Source of the DNA: Apus apus | Taxonomy: Eukaryota; Chordata; Aves; Apodiformes; Apodidae | Direction of reading: 5' to 3' | Assembly: GCF_020740795.1 (NCBI RefSeq) | Contig: NC_067299.1 | Coordinates: 11,729,333-11,793,332 of the forward strand | DNA: 64,000 nt | Part shown: piece by piece, positions 34,661-47,160 of the stretch | How positions within the stretch are numbered: position 1 is the stretch's first letter | Layout: each line of letters opens with the position of its first letter | Position numbers and translations under genes: made by a program | Notes under the pieces: generated by a model | What the model saw: only the letters and a program-made list of their open reading frames with translations | What the model was told of the DNA's origin: nothing | Databases searched by the model: none

Positions 34661-36419
34661 GAAATCTGGGGCTGTATTGACTTACCTGCCCCACAGCAGT
34701 GCATGCTGTTGACATGACCACCACCTCTGGGATTGCATCACTGGGTCCTCGTGTTCACCAGCCCTCACCCCTCAGTGTGCAGTGGCCACTGGGCTGTCAG
34801 CCAGCCACCTGCGTGTCACCAAACACCATCTCTTTGACTGGCTGGTGGCTGCCCGTGGCTGGACCCAGGCTGGCAGGAGTGTAACTGTGGAGAAACAGCA
34901 GTATGTGACTTGGTCCTCAGCCTGCACACAGAGCACGTGTATCTCCTGGCTAGAAAGGTCTAGCCTTTGAAAGCCTCCCCTTGGGGTGGTTCTCTCAGAA
35001 ACCCCCAGGGTTTGGCAGGAGAGGGGCTATGGAGGGCTCCAATCCAGACTGACTTGCAGCAGGACCATCCCCAACGGGGGATGCAATAGGGAGCAGCTTT
35101 CTCTTATCAGTTCCCTTAACTTCTCCTTGGGACATGGAGCTCCTGGAGCTGCCAGAACTCCTGGAGCCTGGTACCAACACAGCAGCGGGGTCCAGAGAGA
35201 GCAGTGAGGCTGGTTTCCCCAAAAAACCTGACATTGGGAGACTTGGCCTTGTTTGGACATAGAACAAACCCAAACCACAGAGCTCCTCCAGTCCACAGAT
35301 CCTTTTTCAGAGGCACGGGTCTTGGATCCGACGCTGGCTGCCCTGATGCTCAGGCTGAGGGAATTCCCGGGAATGCTGACTTCATGCTGCTGCTTTTGCC
35401 GCTCTGTCCTCCAGCCAAAGCCCAGGCCAGCCATGGCAGCAGAGCTTCTCACTGAGCAGTGAGTGGAGACCTGTGGCTCACAGTCTCCGTAGGCTGTTGG
35501 GTTGCTGCCCATGCCCCAGACAGCTGCTCAGGAGCAGGGGGAGGTGGAGGGTTGCCAGGCAGCAGGTCTGGCATTTTCTTGGCAGTTTGACTGCAATCAA
35601 ACTGTCTCCACAACATACCATGATAAGCCAGCACATTCCAATGGAGAAATGTCTTGTCTAAATGTTTCTGACCAACTCTCGTGCAGCAGTTCTCACTTTT
35701 CCATCTGGCTGTTTGTCTGAAAGAAAAAACCCTTTGAAGGCACAGCCCTGGCCAGGGATGCTGTAGGCGTGTCCATGCCATCTCAGCCCAGGTCCATATT
35801 CTCCAGCTGGAGCCTAATGAGCCTGTCAGTGCTGGGCGGCCTGGGGAACCCTAAATGGACATGAAAACAGCATGGCATGTGTGCTTTGTGAGCCCTGCAG
35901 CTCCATCAGCCCTTCTTGCAATGGAGGGTTGTGTGGACCAAAGCCTGAGGAGCCTGAGGTTGGGCTCGGTCTGTATGTGCATGTGACCCAAGAGAGCTGA
36001 GGTGATGCGCAGTAGCAGATGAGAGCCAACCTTGAGGTGTGTTGGATGTGTGGAGGACAAGATGCCCTGTCCACAGCAAGACAAGCCCCAGCTCTTGGTG
36101 CCAGGATCTTTTGTGCTAGAGGGTGCGGAGTTGCTCCCAACCTCCCACTGCAAGGTCAGCTCCTCTGCATCCCCATCGGAGGGACTTGGGGTTTCCTCCT
36201 CTGCTGACAGCTTCCAATGGTGCTCAAGTTCCTGGTGCTTCTTCAGAGATGTTCCTCACCCCTGTTGTCACTGCTGGCATTGGCAGCAGAGCAAGGCGGG
36301 GTGCCCTGAAGCCTGGAGCCTGCTAGAGCATGAGTCCAGCACCCCAGGGATGGGTGATCGCTGACACACAACAACATGGAGCAGAAGACCCCAAAGACTC
36401 TCTGAGAGCACCTCCCAGC
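34661..36419. other. Unique sequence, no gene recognised
   Basis: Mixed composition with overlapping short open frames on both strands and no repeats. The 3' part approaches the CpG island and becomes more GC-rich from about 36280. Confidence 0.4.
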
Positions 36420-36850
36420 CCTCGCCTTCGGTATTGCCAGCCGGGGGCAGCTGGACGGGACGGACACGTCCCCGCACAGAGGGCAGGGGCGCGGGGCTGG
36501 TGGGAGGCGCGGGCGGTTCCTGGGGTGGGGGCTGCGGGCCCAGGGCTGTGCTCGGGGCGCACACGCGTGTGGGGCGCGGGCAGCGCCCGCAGACACGTTT
36601 GTGTCTGGAGCGGGGTCTGGTGCGTGTTGCGGGGACCCGCGTCTCTTCTCTGCGCGCGCGCCCCGCGCGGCCCCGCTCCCCCCGCCACGCGCCGCGTGTG
36701 CGACAGGGCGCGTGCTCGGCACGCTCGTGCACGCGTGTGCTGCCCGCGCCCGTGGGGCCTTTCGCGTGGCAACGGACCCTGCTGCACAGCCGCTCCCCCG
36801 GGGTCCCCCACGGCGCCGCGCCCCCCGGGACGCGGATGAAGTGTGATGCT
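36420..36850. promoter_or_regulatory. CpG island, candidate promoter
   Basis: CpG dinucleotides are very dense here (for example ctgcgcgcgcgccccgcgcgg near 36650), in sharp contrast to the rest of the window, where CpG is depleted. Several GC-box-like ggggcgcgggg and gggcgg strings are present and no TATA box is evident. CpG islands mark most vertebrate promoters and stay unmethylated in the germline. The direction of transcription is not certain. A well-bordered exon-like segment on the plus strand begins 50 bases beyond the island. On the minus side a weaker donor-like aacaggggtgagga occurs near 36255. Several frames are open across the island on both strands, as expected from its composition. 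Confidence 0.75.
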
Positions 36851-36900
36851 TTGTGGGCTGGTGCTGTGGCCGGGCCCACAGGCAGCCTCTCTCTCCGCAG

Positions 36901-37172
36901 AGCCTTCCCGCTGGCGAGACCCAAGCAAAAACACCTGGAGCCGTTCCCAGCCTCACCGAGCTACAGAGAAACGAGGCGTCTGAGGCCTCGGTGTGTCAGT
37001 GTGCGGGCGCTGGTCCATTCCTTTCCTCCCAGGAGGAAGGAAGGGTGGTCTGGTGGGCTGGCTGGACCATTCAGGGATTCTTGGAGCAAGATGAAGGGCA
37101 GCAAGGCTGAGCACAGGACACCTCTGTTCCTGGGGATGTGCTGCTCTTGGACAGAAACGACCGGTCTGGGAG
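36901..37172 (+). other. Candidate spliced exon downstream of the CpG island
   Basis: The segment is preceded by a strong acceptor (cagcctctctctccgcag, ending 36900) and followed by a strong donor (gggag then gtgagtgg, GT at 37173). The 272-base length is normal for a vertebrate exon. At least one frame is open throughout but gives a Ser/Arg/Pro-rich product with no domain I recognise. It may be a 5' untranslated or noncoding-RNA exon. Its position just 3' of a CpG island supports transcription on the plus strand. I cannot name a gene. Confidence 0.35.
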
Positions 37173-38389
37173 GTGAGTGGCCAGCTCACATTTGTCTTTA
37201 CAGTGCTTTGGAGAAGAGGAAATGTCATCTCTGCAACAGTGGAGCTGCCTTCCAGTGTTGGCAGAATTTCAGCCATACATAGCACTGGTGGGGACAGAGG
37301 CTGAGAGAGAAAGGCAAGGGAAGAGGAAAGGAGAGGAGACAGAGACACATCTGAATAACCCTAGAAAAGGCCCCTCATCTCTCCTGTGTGCTGCAGAGAA
37401 GCAGGGGGGCTAAAATCTCCCCACTCCTTGGGTTTGGGGCATGGTAAGTGACCCATGAGGTACCAGCCACCAACAACTTGGTACAGAGACAACCTGCTTC
37501 TGCAGGGCCAGGAGAGGTTGAAAGCACAGGGACACAGCATCTGGTGTGAACAACCACGGGTGACTCAGCAGCAGAAGCAAACCCTGCTCTGGCAGGAGCA
37601 ATCAGGGGACCCACCAGCTCCCTGTGCCTGGCTCAGGAGGGGGAATGGGGCTGTTGCACAACATGGCATCTCCTGTGCTTTCTGGCCAGGTCTGGGTGGC
37701 ATGAAGCTGTCCTTCTCCTGGCTTGGACAGCAGGCAGGCTGCCAGAGAGCAAATCTGGCAGAGGGTGAACAAACAATTCCAGTGCTGCTCAGCAAGACCA
37801 GGGACAGACACAGGAACTGCTCAAGGAGCCGATCACTGTGCTTGTGTAAAACCATGAGCAATGGTGCAAGTAGCAGCATGTGGGAGGGACACTGATGCAA
37901 AGCAGCTTCAGAAACAGCAAAGGACAGAGTCTGGCAACCAATATCCAACTTTTTTTCCTAGTTAAATAACAGAGCACGTAGAATGAAAGAAAGTAATTAA
38001 GTGTCAAGAGCCAGACTTGAGAAGAGCTTGGTGCCAGGTTTCCCAGTGCTCGGCACCACTGCCGGTCCAGGCTTCTCGAAAAGCCAGTTCACATTCAGGG
38101 CTGCCAGAGTGGCCAGGCTTGGAACAGGGCTGACTGGGGCTCCTGGGGGATGTGTCTGGACAGGCTTGTGGTGGAGCTGAATGCCTGACCTGCTCAGTTC
38201 TTCTCCCAGATGTTTGACCCGTACCTGCTGCCGAGGGACGCTCCCTGGCACTGACCCTGTGAGGTGCCTTGTGTGCTCCCTGCCAGGACAAAGGAGGCTG
38301 TCACCTGGAGGGTTACGGTGGTTTCAGCCCCTTGTTGGACTAGCTGAAGCTTTTCAAGCAGGAGACTGACAAATTGTGGGTTGTCAGCT
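37173..38389. other. Unique sequence, no gene recognised
   Basis: Contains a short purine-rich patch (about 37300-37350, with gagagagaaaggcaagggaa). No repeats or protein-like frames supported. Confidence 0.4.
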
Positions 38390-38800
38390 TCCTGTGGGAA
38401 TTTTTAAGTGAATAATCATTGTGAACATCATGAAAAGCATTTTAATAGTCAGAGAATACCATCTGGATGTTCACAAACAAGGGCGATATAAATCCAGGAC
38501 TGACAGCGCACTGAACTCACTGCTTTTATAAGTAAAAGTATTTCCAAAGTGCTTCCCAAATTGTTTAAGCAAGTCTTTCCTCTAATGAAATTCAGAAACA
38601 ATTCGAGCATAGGCAAACAGTACAGACCGAGCACAACAGAGCCTTTATACAGAGGGATTAAAGTTTGGGTTGGATGTAATCAAATTACATCCCCTGCGTA
38701 CAAATGCAGTCTGTGCTCAGAGATAAGAGGAATTTCAAACACTTCTGCAATGGGAGGAGTAAATCTGGAGGTGCCAGAAGGGAACTGGGGGACAGAGAAC
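38390..38800. promoter_or_regulatory. Candidate conserved enhancer with palindromic homeodomain site
   Basis: The block is AT-balanced, has stops in all frames and stands out from GC-rich flanks. It contains a perfect inverted repeat, GGATGTAAT-CAA-ATTACATCC (38672-38692). Its core TAATCAAATTA (38677-38687) fits TAATYNRATTA, the dimer site of paired-class homeodomain proteins (P3 site). An OTX/PITX/CRX-type GGATTA lies 17 bases upstream (38655-38660), and a GATA-type agataaga lies about 40 bases downstream. The arrangement suggests a transcription-factor-bound element, but conservation cannot be seen from one sequence. Confidence 0.35.
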
Positions 38801-41800
38801 AATTTTTTTTTGTAGGTCTGAAGGCCTTGCATGATGATGTTGAGCACCACGGGTCTGGTTTGGGAGTGTACCAGGTGGGATGTGCTGGGTCTGGCTGCAG
38901 CTGCCTCTGAGGTCCTGGCAGTAAGGGACCCTGGAGGGGCAGGGAGGGGAGGGATGCTGCAGGTAGGAAGAGCAGAAGCTAGGCAGGGACAAGACTGCTT
39001 TGCAGGAGGAGAGAGGTGCTAATTGCCTGGCTGAGTGTTGGCTCCCAAATGATGTGCCCTGCTGAAGGGGAGATGGAGATGAGACTTCTCAGCAGGGGAA
39101 GCTGGCAGGGATGAGAGCAGGTTGTCTCCAGCAGCAGGGATGGACCTCACCACCAGCTTTGGGGCACAGACCAGCATGAGTTGGCCTGGAAGGGGGTACT
39201 TGTCACCTGTATGATGACATGCAGAGGGCTGCTGCTTTCTTGGACAAAAATGCTGGCAACCAGGCAGCAGTGTGTATCCTGACCTCCATGTCTTTACCTT
39301 CTGGACCGCACCTCTTGATGGGCCAAAGTAGGTGCTAATACAAGGGTTTTGTTCATCATGGGCCTCTGTAGAGAAGCTGAGAATGGAACCAGTGATCCAG
39401 AGCCAGTGGAGGCCACAATGACAGCAGAGCAACCTCAGACACATTGGAGGCAGAAAACAGGCTGACAGCTGACCCCCAGCATGCTAGGACGGCCACCAGA
39501 GAGGTGATTTCACTGACAGCACCTGGATGACTGTGGCTGGCAGCATCACTTTCTGGCTGATTGTAGCCTGAAGACAGCTGTGCATCTATCACTCTCAGAC
39601 CCCTAGGCAGATGTTAAGATCCTGGCAGACCATGGAGAAACATCTGCTCTTGCTGGCTGGTCCTGATCCAGCTCTTTCAGCCACAGTTGAGGGTCCTCCA
39701 GCCAGCAAGGGCTGGAAACAGCTTTGGGCTGTGAATAAGGGGTCCAAAAGCACTCATACCGTGGCACTTGCCTGCAGATGTACCCTAGCAAACAAAACTG
39801 TCTTGCCCCCAGTGCAGGAAGACCACATCTCTCTGCCTTCTGGAGAAGCCCCAACTTGACATCAGGCAGTCCCTGAGCCCACTGAGGTACGCCAGCACTC
39901 CACCTCCTGCACATGACCTCAGAGCAGAGGACACCCCACTGTCCAAGGTGGCAATCCCAGTTCCTGGATTTCATCTGGATTCACCATGTTTTGTGGTGCT
40001 GGGCAGTCTTATGAATTAAAAAAACAGTCATGTTTATTTGTCACTTGTTCAGGCCAAGTTCCGAATGGGAATGGGCACGAGGTCTGGAAGCAGAAGTTGC
40101 TCACAGAAAGAAACAGGAAATAAAATCTGATCTCTCCACCACAACAGGATGCCTGCTTGTGACTGGACACCCACTGACAGCTGGACACCCCCTCTGCCAG
40201 ATCTTCTCTGCTGGGATCAGCCTTTCCTCTGACCCAGGTACACTGCTTATTTCCAAGGTGAGCGCATCTGGGGGAGTGTGGCTCGGGGCAGGGACATGGG
40301 AGTGGGACACAGCGTGGGGTGACTCGGCCATGCTGCCTCTTGGCTCCTCATCCTGCACACCTTGTGCCAGGGTTTTCTGCCTCCATGAGGCTTGGAATCA
40401 GCTCTGAAAACTGCAGGTTTCCAGCACTGGGCCTCAAGTTTCTGCTTGGAAACATTAATTGTACATGCCTTGTGCTCAGCCCAAGGGCTCCAGCATGGTC
40501 TCAACATCAGACCAAGACCACGCTGGGTTTCTTTGGACACATCTGAAAGATTCCAGACAGAGGAATAAAGTGCCCAGACATGCTGCTGAGGCCAGGCTGC
40601 CCCACCACGGACCAGCTGCCAGCTTGGGGGGTGCCATGTCCCTGGCTGGCCCCTGGAGCCTGGTTTCTGTAGGTCCCAGGAATGAGACCAACGACTGGAG
40701 CACTCCTGCCTGGAAAAACAGGAGCAGTGGCGTCGCTGGTGATGGGGGATCGGAGGAGCTGCCTGTTTTCCTGCAGTCACTAACTGCTAACATGGCCCTA
40801 AACTCTCTCCCAGCCAGAAACGGCATTAGTCACCATTGCAAAGTCAGGATGAGCAGACAGAAATAACAAGTGCATTTGTCTAGAGCAATCCATGCCAGTC
40901 AAAACACTCTGGCTGAGACTGTTCTGTGCTTGTGTTGGGGTGAGGCAGAGGAACCTGCTTGGCTGGAGTGGAGGCCAGGGCTTGTGGTACGTAATTCCAA
41001 CACCTGGCCAACTATGTGGGGCACTGGTGACCTCCAGAGCTGACCCTGACCAGGACCCTTATGGGTCTGCAGAGATGGACCAACCTGGCAGAGGAAGTGG
41101 TGAAGTGGTTTGGCTCCTGGAAGTACAGTGAGATGAAGGACTTGGGGAGGCAATGGTGTGACTTCCTGGCCCTCAGAGGCTCTCTGGGCTAGCTTGTGGA
41201 CAACCATGAGCTGGTGAACATTTTGCAGGGGACTGCAGCTTGGGATCTCCTCCATCCCACATCAGCCCTGTCCATGATACCAACAGCCTCCCTCCGCACT
41301 AGTGCTGGACAAGGAGGACAGCAGGATGGCTGTGAGGAACCAGGCAGCCACCCCCCGGGAGACTGTTGTCCCTCTCATGTGGCCCGACTGCCTGCTTCAG
41401 CATCACCACAGAGGAGCAGAGACTCTGGAAGCAGGATGAGCCAGGACCTGGATACTGGACATCAAGGGGAGAGGATGAAGGGTGATGTGAAGTCGGCACG
41501 ACAAAAGGAGAGCAGCGAGGAAGCAGCCAGGCGCTGCTGACAGGGGTGGCTGCAGACATCGCAGCAACGTGCTGGCATGGAGCAGGGGCCAGTCTGAAGT
41601 CAAACATAGGGAACATTTCTACCAGACGGGACAATTACACACTGCAGCTGCTTGCCAGTGAGGCCCCATCACGAGTGGAACAGATCCCATAAGATACTTC
41701 TAAGTTTAGAGTAAAGGAGCCTTCTCCAAGAGGGGAGGATGTGAGACTGGAGAGCTGAGTCCTGCATGTGGCTGCCAAACCGCACTCCCTGGAGGAGCAC

Positions 41801-44189
41801 ACACAAACCACTCTTGCAACACTCCAGCTACGACTGAGACACACATTCCAGCTGAAACCCCTATTTTCAGTTGTTTATACATTGCTCAAAAAATATCCTT
41901 TTGGATTGAATTTTTTCATGCTTGATCTCAGCCCAAAAAAGCGAAGAATTATTTGGGGATGGTTTGAACAAAATCTGTTCAGCTGTTTCTGTGTTATGTA
42001 AGCACCAGAATAAATATGTTTTCCTCTTTGCAAACATTTTTTTTTTTCATCCTCACTAGTTGTCAGAGAGCTCAAAATCAGCTTCTTGATATGGAAGTGT
42101 TGCACTTATCCCATGTCTGGCTTTCAGTGAGGAACTGGCCTGTTCATCAGCTGGACAAGACCTCATCAGGGAGTGAGGAAACCAGAAGGGACTACAGCTC
42201 CTAAACGTGGTGCTCGACATGTTTAAAGGTGATCTCCAGTAATACTGGATCACATCTGGGCACCTTCTTAGAGTGCTCTGAAAGAAGGGGTTGGCCAGTG
42301 CCAGGTGAGAGTTAAATAAATAGATATTGAGAAAGGATGTGGAGAAGAGCTATAAGCCTCTGTGAGAAAGGCAGGTAATTGCTGTGCTGTTTCATACACC
42401 ACATGGTAAGAGGAGGGCTCCTGGGCCAGTGGTCTACCATGTTGCATGTCTCACTGCCCATCTACCAGCTCCATGAAAGCTCATACCTTGCAGGTTGCAC
42501 TCGAGCTGCTCCCTGCTTTTTCTGTGTTGTGGCCATGTTCGTTTGTTGGTGGTTTGTGTTTTCAGCAGAGGAGAACTGAGGAAGAAGAGCTCGCACACTT
42601 GGAGAGACTCTTTCAGGATTCTGCCCAGATGCAGAGAGGTGGTTGGTGATGTGCAGAAGGAAACCCAGTCCTGGAAGAGGTGGATGCAGTAGGTGTTGTG
42701 AAGTTTGTGCCAGCTTCTTTAAGGTGGAGAAGAGCTGTTGGAGGTGAATACAGGAATATCCTTGACTATAGCTCCAAGGCTGGAGAATACCATTGTCCAA
42801 GTTTTAGGAGTTTACAACAAGTCAGCATAAGGCAAAGGCTTGACCCAGCAGATCCATGTGCTCACAGGACTAACTCTTGGATGAAGGGAAGGATAGGCAA
42901 TGTTCAGCCCTATGATATGCTCCACAGGAGTGAGGGTCTCCACAACATTAGGGTGCTCACCCCTTCCCACTCCAAAGAGGCATTGAACGCCTGTATTCCT
43001 GGCAGTGGCTGGGACATCATTCCTGATCCAGCACCTACAGAATCTAAGGGAAGTCCATCCAAGTATGATTCTTAACTATGAGTCATTTGTTCAAGGAATG
43101 ACTTTCAAGTAACTACAGACAAAGTGCTCTAGCAATGAAAACTGAGCTGCCAGTAACAGAGACTCCCACACAATGTCAATGTTCTGTGAAGAAACCATGG
43201 GAAAAATGAGAAGGATCATTCTCAGCCGGAGAGGGGGAATTTTCAAGAATCACTTGGAGTCTGTCAGGAGGGAAAACCAGGAGCAGGTGAAGAGGAAAAA
43301 AGACACTGCGAAAAATACAGAAACACTTTGGCTTTGACTGAAGTCCCCAACCCAGAGACTAGAGGAGCAGGGAAAGGGACCAGTAATCAAGGGAGACCTC
43401 AGTGCCTCCAAGGGGACACCGCAAGCCCCCTGGAACAAGTGTAAGCCCAAGATGTCTCCTTAGGGCAGAGGCATCACTCAGACGCACAGGAGGGTCTGAT
43501 CCCCTCTAAACACTCCCAGCAATGGTGAGAAATGAGCATCTCTAGGGTTCTGAGGCAGGAGGAGTGATTTGACTCAAGAGGGAGTGCTGGACACTTGCCA
43601 GCACTGAAATGCAAATCTTAACCAGAGCTAGGTGAAATCTGCCCCTGCTTCGTTCCTTGTTCCACTGGAGGACCCTGTAAATGGCCTCAGCAGTGGGATA
43701 GGACATGTAAACACCCTCAGGTTTGCTTCAGGCTAGCAGGGGCATCTGGAGACCCAACTATTTCCTTTTGACAGTTGACTTTGATGGGTGACTTTGCACT
43801 GAAACAGATAAAGAGTGATTCCACCATCCATCCTGTGAGCAGGGAGATCTACATTCTTAACCCATCCCAGGTGTTTGCAAAGCAGATGTATGTCTTAGTC
43901 CTGAGCTAGCAGAAGAAAAAGTGCTGGAACAAAATGATATATTAAAAAAGAGAACACCAGAACCACATGGTAGAGCTGAGAGTGCTCAGGGAGATGAAGA
44001 ATGTAGCAGCTGCTCTGTCAACTGAAGCAGCAAGTTAATGTTAAAGCTACTGCTTTCCAGAAATCTGGAGTGAAGCAAATGTTGTACAGGTCTCCAAGAA
44101 CAGCAGCAGCAATGATCCTGGGAATAGCTCGGCAGCTCTTTGTTCAGGAAAATGCACTGGAAGGAAGTAATCACTGAGGCTCAGATAAA
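38801..44189. other. Unique sequence, no gene recognised
   Basis: About 5.4 kb without clear CR1 or tandem repeats. At 41850-42030 an AT-rich stretch ends in ccagaataaatatg and a T run and may be an old, unclassified repeat. A plus-strand frame at 42680-43075 is open but resembles no protein I know. Confidence 0.35.
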
Positions 44190-44480
44190 GACACCTTGAG
44201 GTCCCTCTTGTTGACAAGTTGGATGGATGGGACAATAGGAACCTTGTGAAGTTCAACAGAGACAAATGCTGTGTCCTGCATCTGGGATGGAACAATCTGG
44301 TGGGTCAGGACAGGCCGGGGACCAACCAGCTTGTGTGCATTAGCTCTGCAGCACAGGACATGTGGACTGGGTGAAGGAGCTGACCATGAATCAGCAGAGT
44401 GCTTTTCCAGCAGTGAAAGCCAACTGGTGTGCTGTTCTAGCAAGAGCATAGCCAACATCTGGAGGGAAGATGGATGAGAA
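44190..44480 (+). mobile_element. Ancient CR1 fragment
   Basis: Segments such as gaaccttgtgaagttcaaca, gagacaaatgctgtgtcctg and catctgggatggaacaatct match the CR1 region after the catalytic box (N-L-M-K-F-N-K-x-K-C-x-V-L-H-L-G-x-N-N). They continue through agctgaccatgaatcagcag. Divergence is high throughout, so this is much older than the neighbouring copies at 46.6-48.8 kb. Confidence 0.75.
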
Positions 44481-44549
44481 GAGACTGAGGAAGGTGGGGT
44501 TGTACTGACCAGAGAAGGGAGGTTGAAAGGGGTATCTGGTGGCAAATTC

Positions 44550-44665
44550 CTCTGCCTAAAGGGGGGCTGGAGAGAGAGCCAGACTCTTCTCAGAGATGAG
44601 CAATAAAGGGGAAATGGGCAACAAGCAGAAGTTGCAAGAAAGGAAGTGGCACAAGAAGGAATGTG
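44550..44665 (+). mobile_element. Ancient CR1 fragment, continuation
   Basis: The segment gagccagactcttctcagag, then caataaaggggaaatgggca and acaagcagaagttgcaagaa, matches the CR1 stretch encoding S-Q-x-x-S-D-x-R-G-N-G-x-K-L. It follows the preceding fragment in the correct order and strand, so both are probably one insertion with an interior deletion. Confidence 0.65.
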
Positions 44666-46568
44666 TTGTGCACCCCTGGCACGGGGTCCAGGTCAGGTTG
44701 CTCGTGGACAAGGCCCTAAGCAAATGGATGTGACTGGAATTCACCCTGGTCTGAGCATGACTTGCACTAAAGACTTTGTTTGTTTATCCCAAATGAAGTT
44801 ATTCTCTGATTCTACTGTTTCAGATTTCTTCGCTCAGGCTCAAATTTCTGTACTTTGAAGAAGGTTGCAAATCTATCGCCTTTCTGTTGTGATCTGGAGA
44901 GGAGCAGATGTCACCCTGAGCACTCATCACAGCATCTGAGCTGCTGGTTGATCTGAGCAGGTTGTGTCAGTGGCCTTCTCACACCAAAGTGATCAGAAGG
45001 GGACAAAATGTCCCTGCAGACATAGCACATGCTGACTGTTGCTGGCCTTATCTCCAGGATCAAGACCATATTTTTCTCCTCATTCCAGGAGGGACAAGTT
45101 TTAAGAGGCCTGGAATTGGAAACAGCTCCCCTTTCTTCCCATGCTTCCCACACATTTTTTGCTGTGGGGAGTTGTTTATGGCAGTTGTGTGAGTGGAGGA
45201 AGAGTTCTGGGCTGAGAGCAGGGTCCGGGACACTGGGCACAGCATGGACCCCATTGCCCCTCCTGGTCCCAAACCCCACACACTGCCCTGCTGTGCCTCA
45301 CCAGGGGTGAGCAGAGGGAGGAGGAAATGTCCCCCTTCAGTGCTCAGAGTAGACAGTCCTCTGGGACTGTGGAGGTCTGGATCCCAAGGTGAAGCTCTGG
45401 CATCCATCCTGGTCCCTGTGGGGTAGACACTAAGAGGTGGCTGAGCTCCCCAGCTCCTTTCTTTGGGTGATGGATACAAGCCAATGAGAGCCACCATGCC
45501 AGGACAGCATGATGTCCCTGTTCCCCTGCAAAGGTCCTATGGAGAGCAGTGAAGGACCAGGAAAGGTGGATGGGATGAAACACCCCTCACGTGGGTGGTG
45601 GCAGGTGAAGAGCTGTGCTGTTGGCCTGGGCATGGATGGTGGAAAGGGGTCAGGGAGGTGGCAGGAGCAGTGGCACACTCTCGGAGTGTCCCCTCCTTCA
45701 CAGAGTCCCCTGCCCATGCTGTGGGATGGATGGGGCAGCCACAGGTACGGGGACCCTCTGCCCCATGAGAACATGGGTTTCATGTGACCCTCTCACCACC
45801 TTGCTGAGGCACTGGAGAAGAGGGACAGCCTGCTGTGGGGCTGGAGGAGAGAGCCCTGCCATGGGGCTACGGAAGGGCAGACCTGAAGTGGGGCTGAGGG
45901 CACACAGCCAGTGGCTTGGGGATCTAGCTGTCCCCTTGTGCTGCAGAAGGTAGTTCCTCAGCTGCATCCATCCTGATGGGCCCTGCCAGGGCAAGCTCTG
46001 GCTGCCAGGGCCAAAATCACTTCAACTATAAATCTGGGAGGCTTGGCAGGAGCTGCCCTCCAGCCTCCAACTGTTGGCCAGAAAACAAGAGCTCCTCCTC
46101 CTCCAAGAGTGGATGGTTTGGGGTGATGGACTTGATCTCCAGTCAAGAGGGGACTGCAAGCCCTGAGGTGGGGGTGAGTAGAGACAGGATGAGGTGGGCT
46201 TGTGCAAGGGGCAGGGGTGAGAAGGCAGGCAAGGGAACTAACCCAGGGAATAAATGTTCCATGTAGGCCATGTGGGAGGAGAAGGGCTGGTGGTACCAGG
46301 AAGGGCATCTAGAAATGGGTGGCAACCTGGAGGATGGGGATGAGCAAGAGAGGACAGTGCTTGGATCCATTGCAGCCCTGGATTTGGTGTTTTGGGGAGC
46401 CTGCTGAAGGTGGGCTCAGCCTTGCAGCTGCCTCTGGATCCTGAGGCATGATTCAGCACGTCTGGTTACAGCTGGCCCCTGCTGTGGTGAGGATGATGTA
46501 CTCAGCCTGCTCACAGGCTTGTTACGGGGCTCTCTCGGGCAGGAGTGTTTGCAGAGTGTTGGGCCCTT
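44666..46568. other. Unique sequence, no gene recognised
   Basis: GC-rich DNA with open frames on both strands and no recognisable domains or repeats. Confidence 0.4.
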
Positions 46569-47160
46569 CTGGGCTGCATTCCCAGGAGCGTGTCCAGCAG
46601 GGACAGGGAGGGGATTGTCCCCTCTGCTTTGCTCTGGTGAGACCTCCCTGCAGGGTTGGGTCCAGTTCTGGAGCCCCCAACACAAAAAGGACATGGAGCT
46701 GTTGGAGCAAGTCCAGAGGAGGCCTCAGAGATGACCCAAGGGCTGGAGCAGCTCTGCTCTGGAGCCAGGCTGGGAGAGTTGGGGTGTTCAGCCTGGAGAA
46801 GAGAAGGCTCCAGGGAGACCTGAGAGCACCTTCCAGTGCTTGAAGGGGCTCCAGGAAAGCTGGGGAGGGACTTGGGACAAGAGCAGGGAGGGGTAGGATG
46901 AGGCAGAATGGTTTCAAACTGAAAGAGGGGAGATTGAGTTTGGACATTAGAAGAAATTCTTTAGTGTGAGGGTGGTGAGAGCCTGGCCCAGGCTGCCCAG
47001 GGAAGCTGTGGCTGCCCCATCCCTGGCAGTGTTGAAGAGCAGGTTGGATGGGGCTTGGAGCAATCTGGGCTGGTGGGAGGTGTCCCTGCCCATGCAGAGG
47101 AGTTGGAACTAGGTGATCTTTCATGTCCCTTCCCACCCAAACCATTCTATGATTCTATGA
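46569..47160 (+). mobile_element. CR1 fragment, young-looking copy
   Basis: Begins with a gggctgcattcccaggagcg segment and runs through gtccagcagggacagggagg, the C-terminal coding region and the 3' UTR to ccattctatgattctatga at the end. The 3' terminus is clean and the sequence is close to the other young copies (33.6 and 48.2 kb). It forms an inverted pair with 48202-48825, about 1 kb away. Confidence 0.95.

Noticed and set aside
36434..37282. 282-codon frame through the CpG island
   Set aside because: CpG-rich DNA contains few stops and other frames on both strands are also open. The frame reads through strong splice sites, so it is unlikely to be one coding exon.
42225..42250. Short palindrome CCAGTaatACTGG
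   Set aside because: Five-base arms are expected several times by chance in a window of this size.
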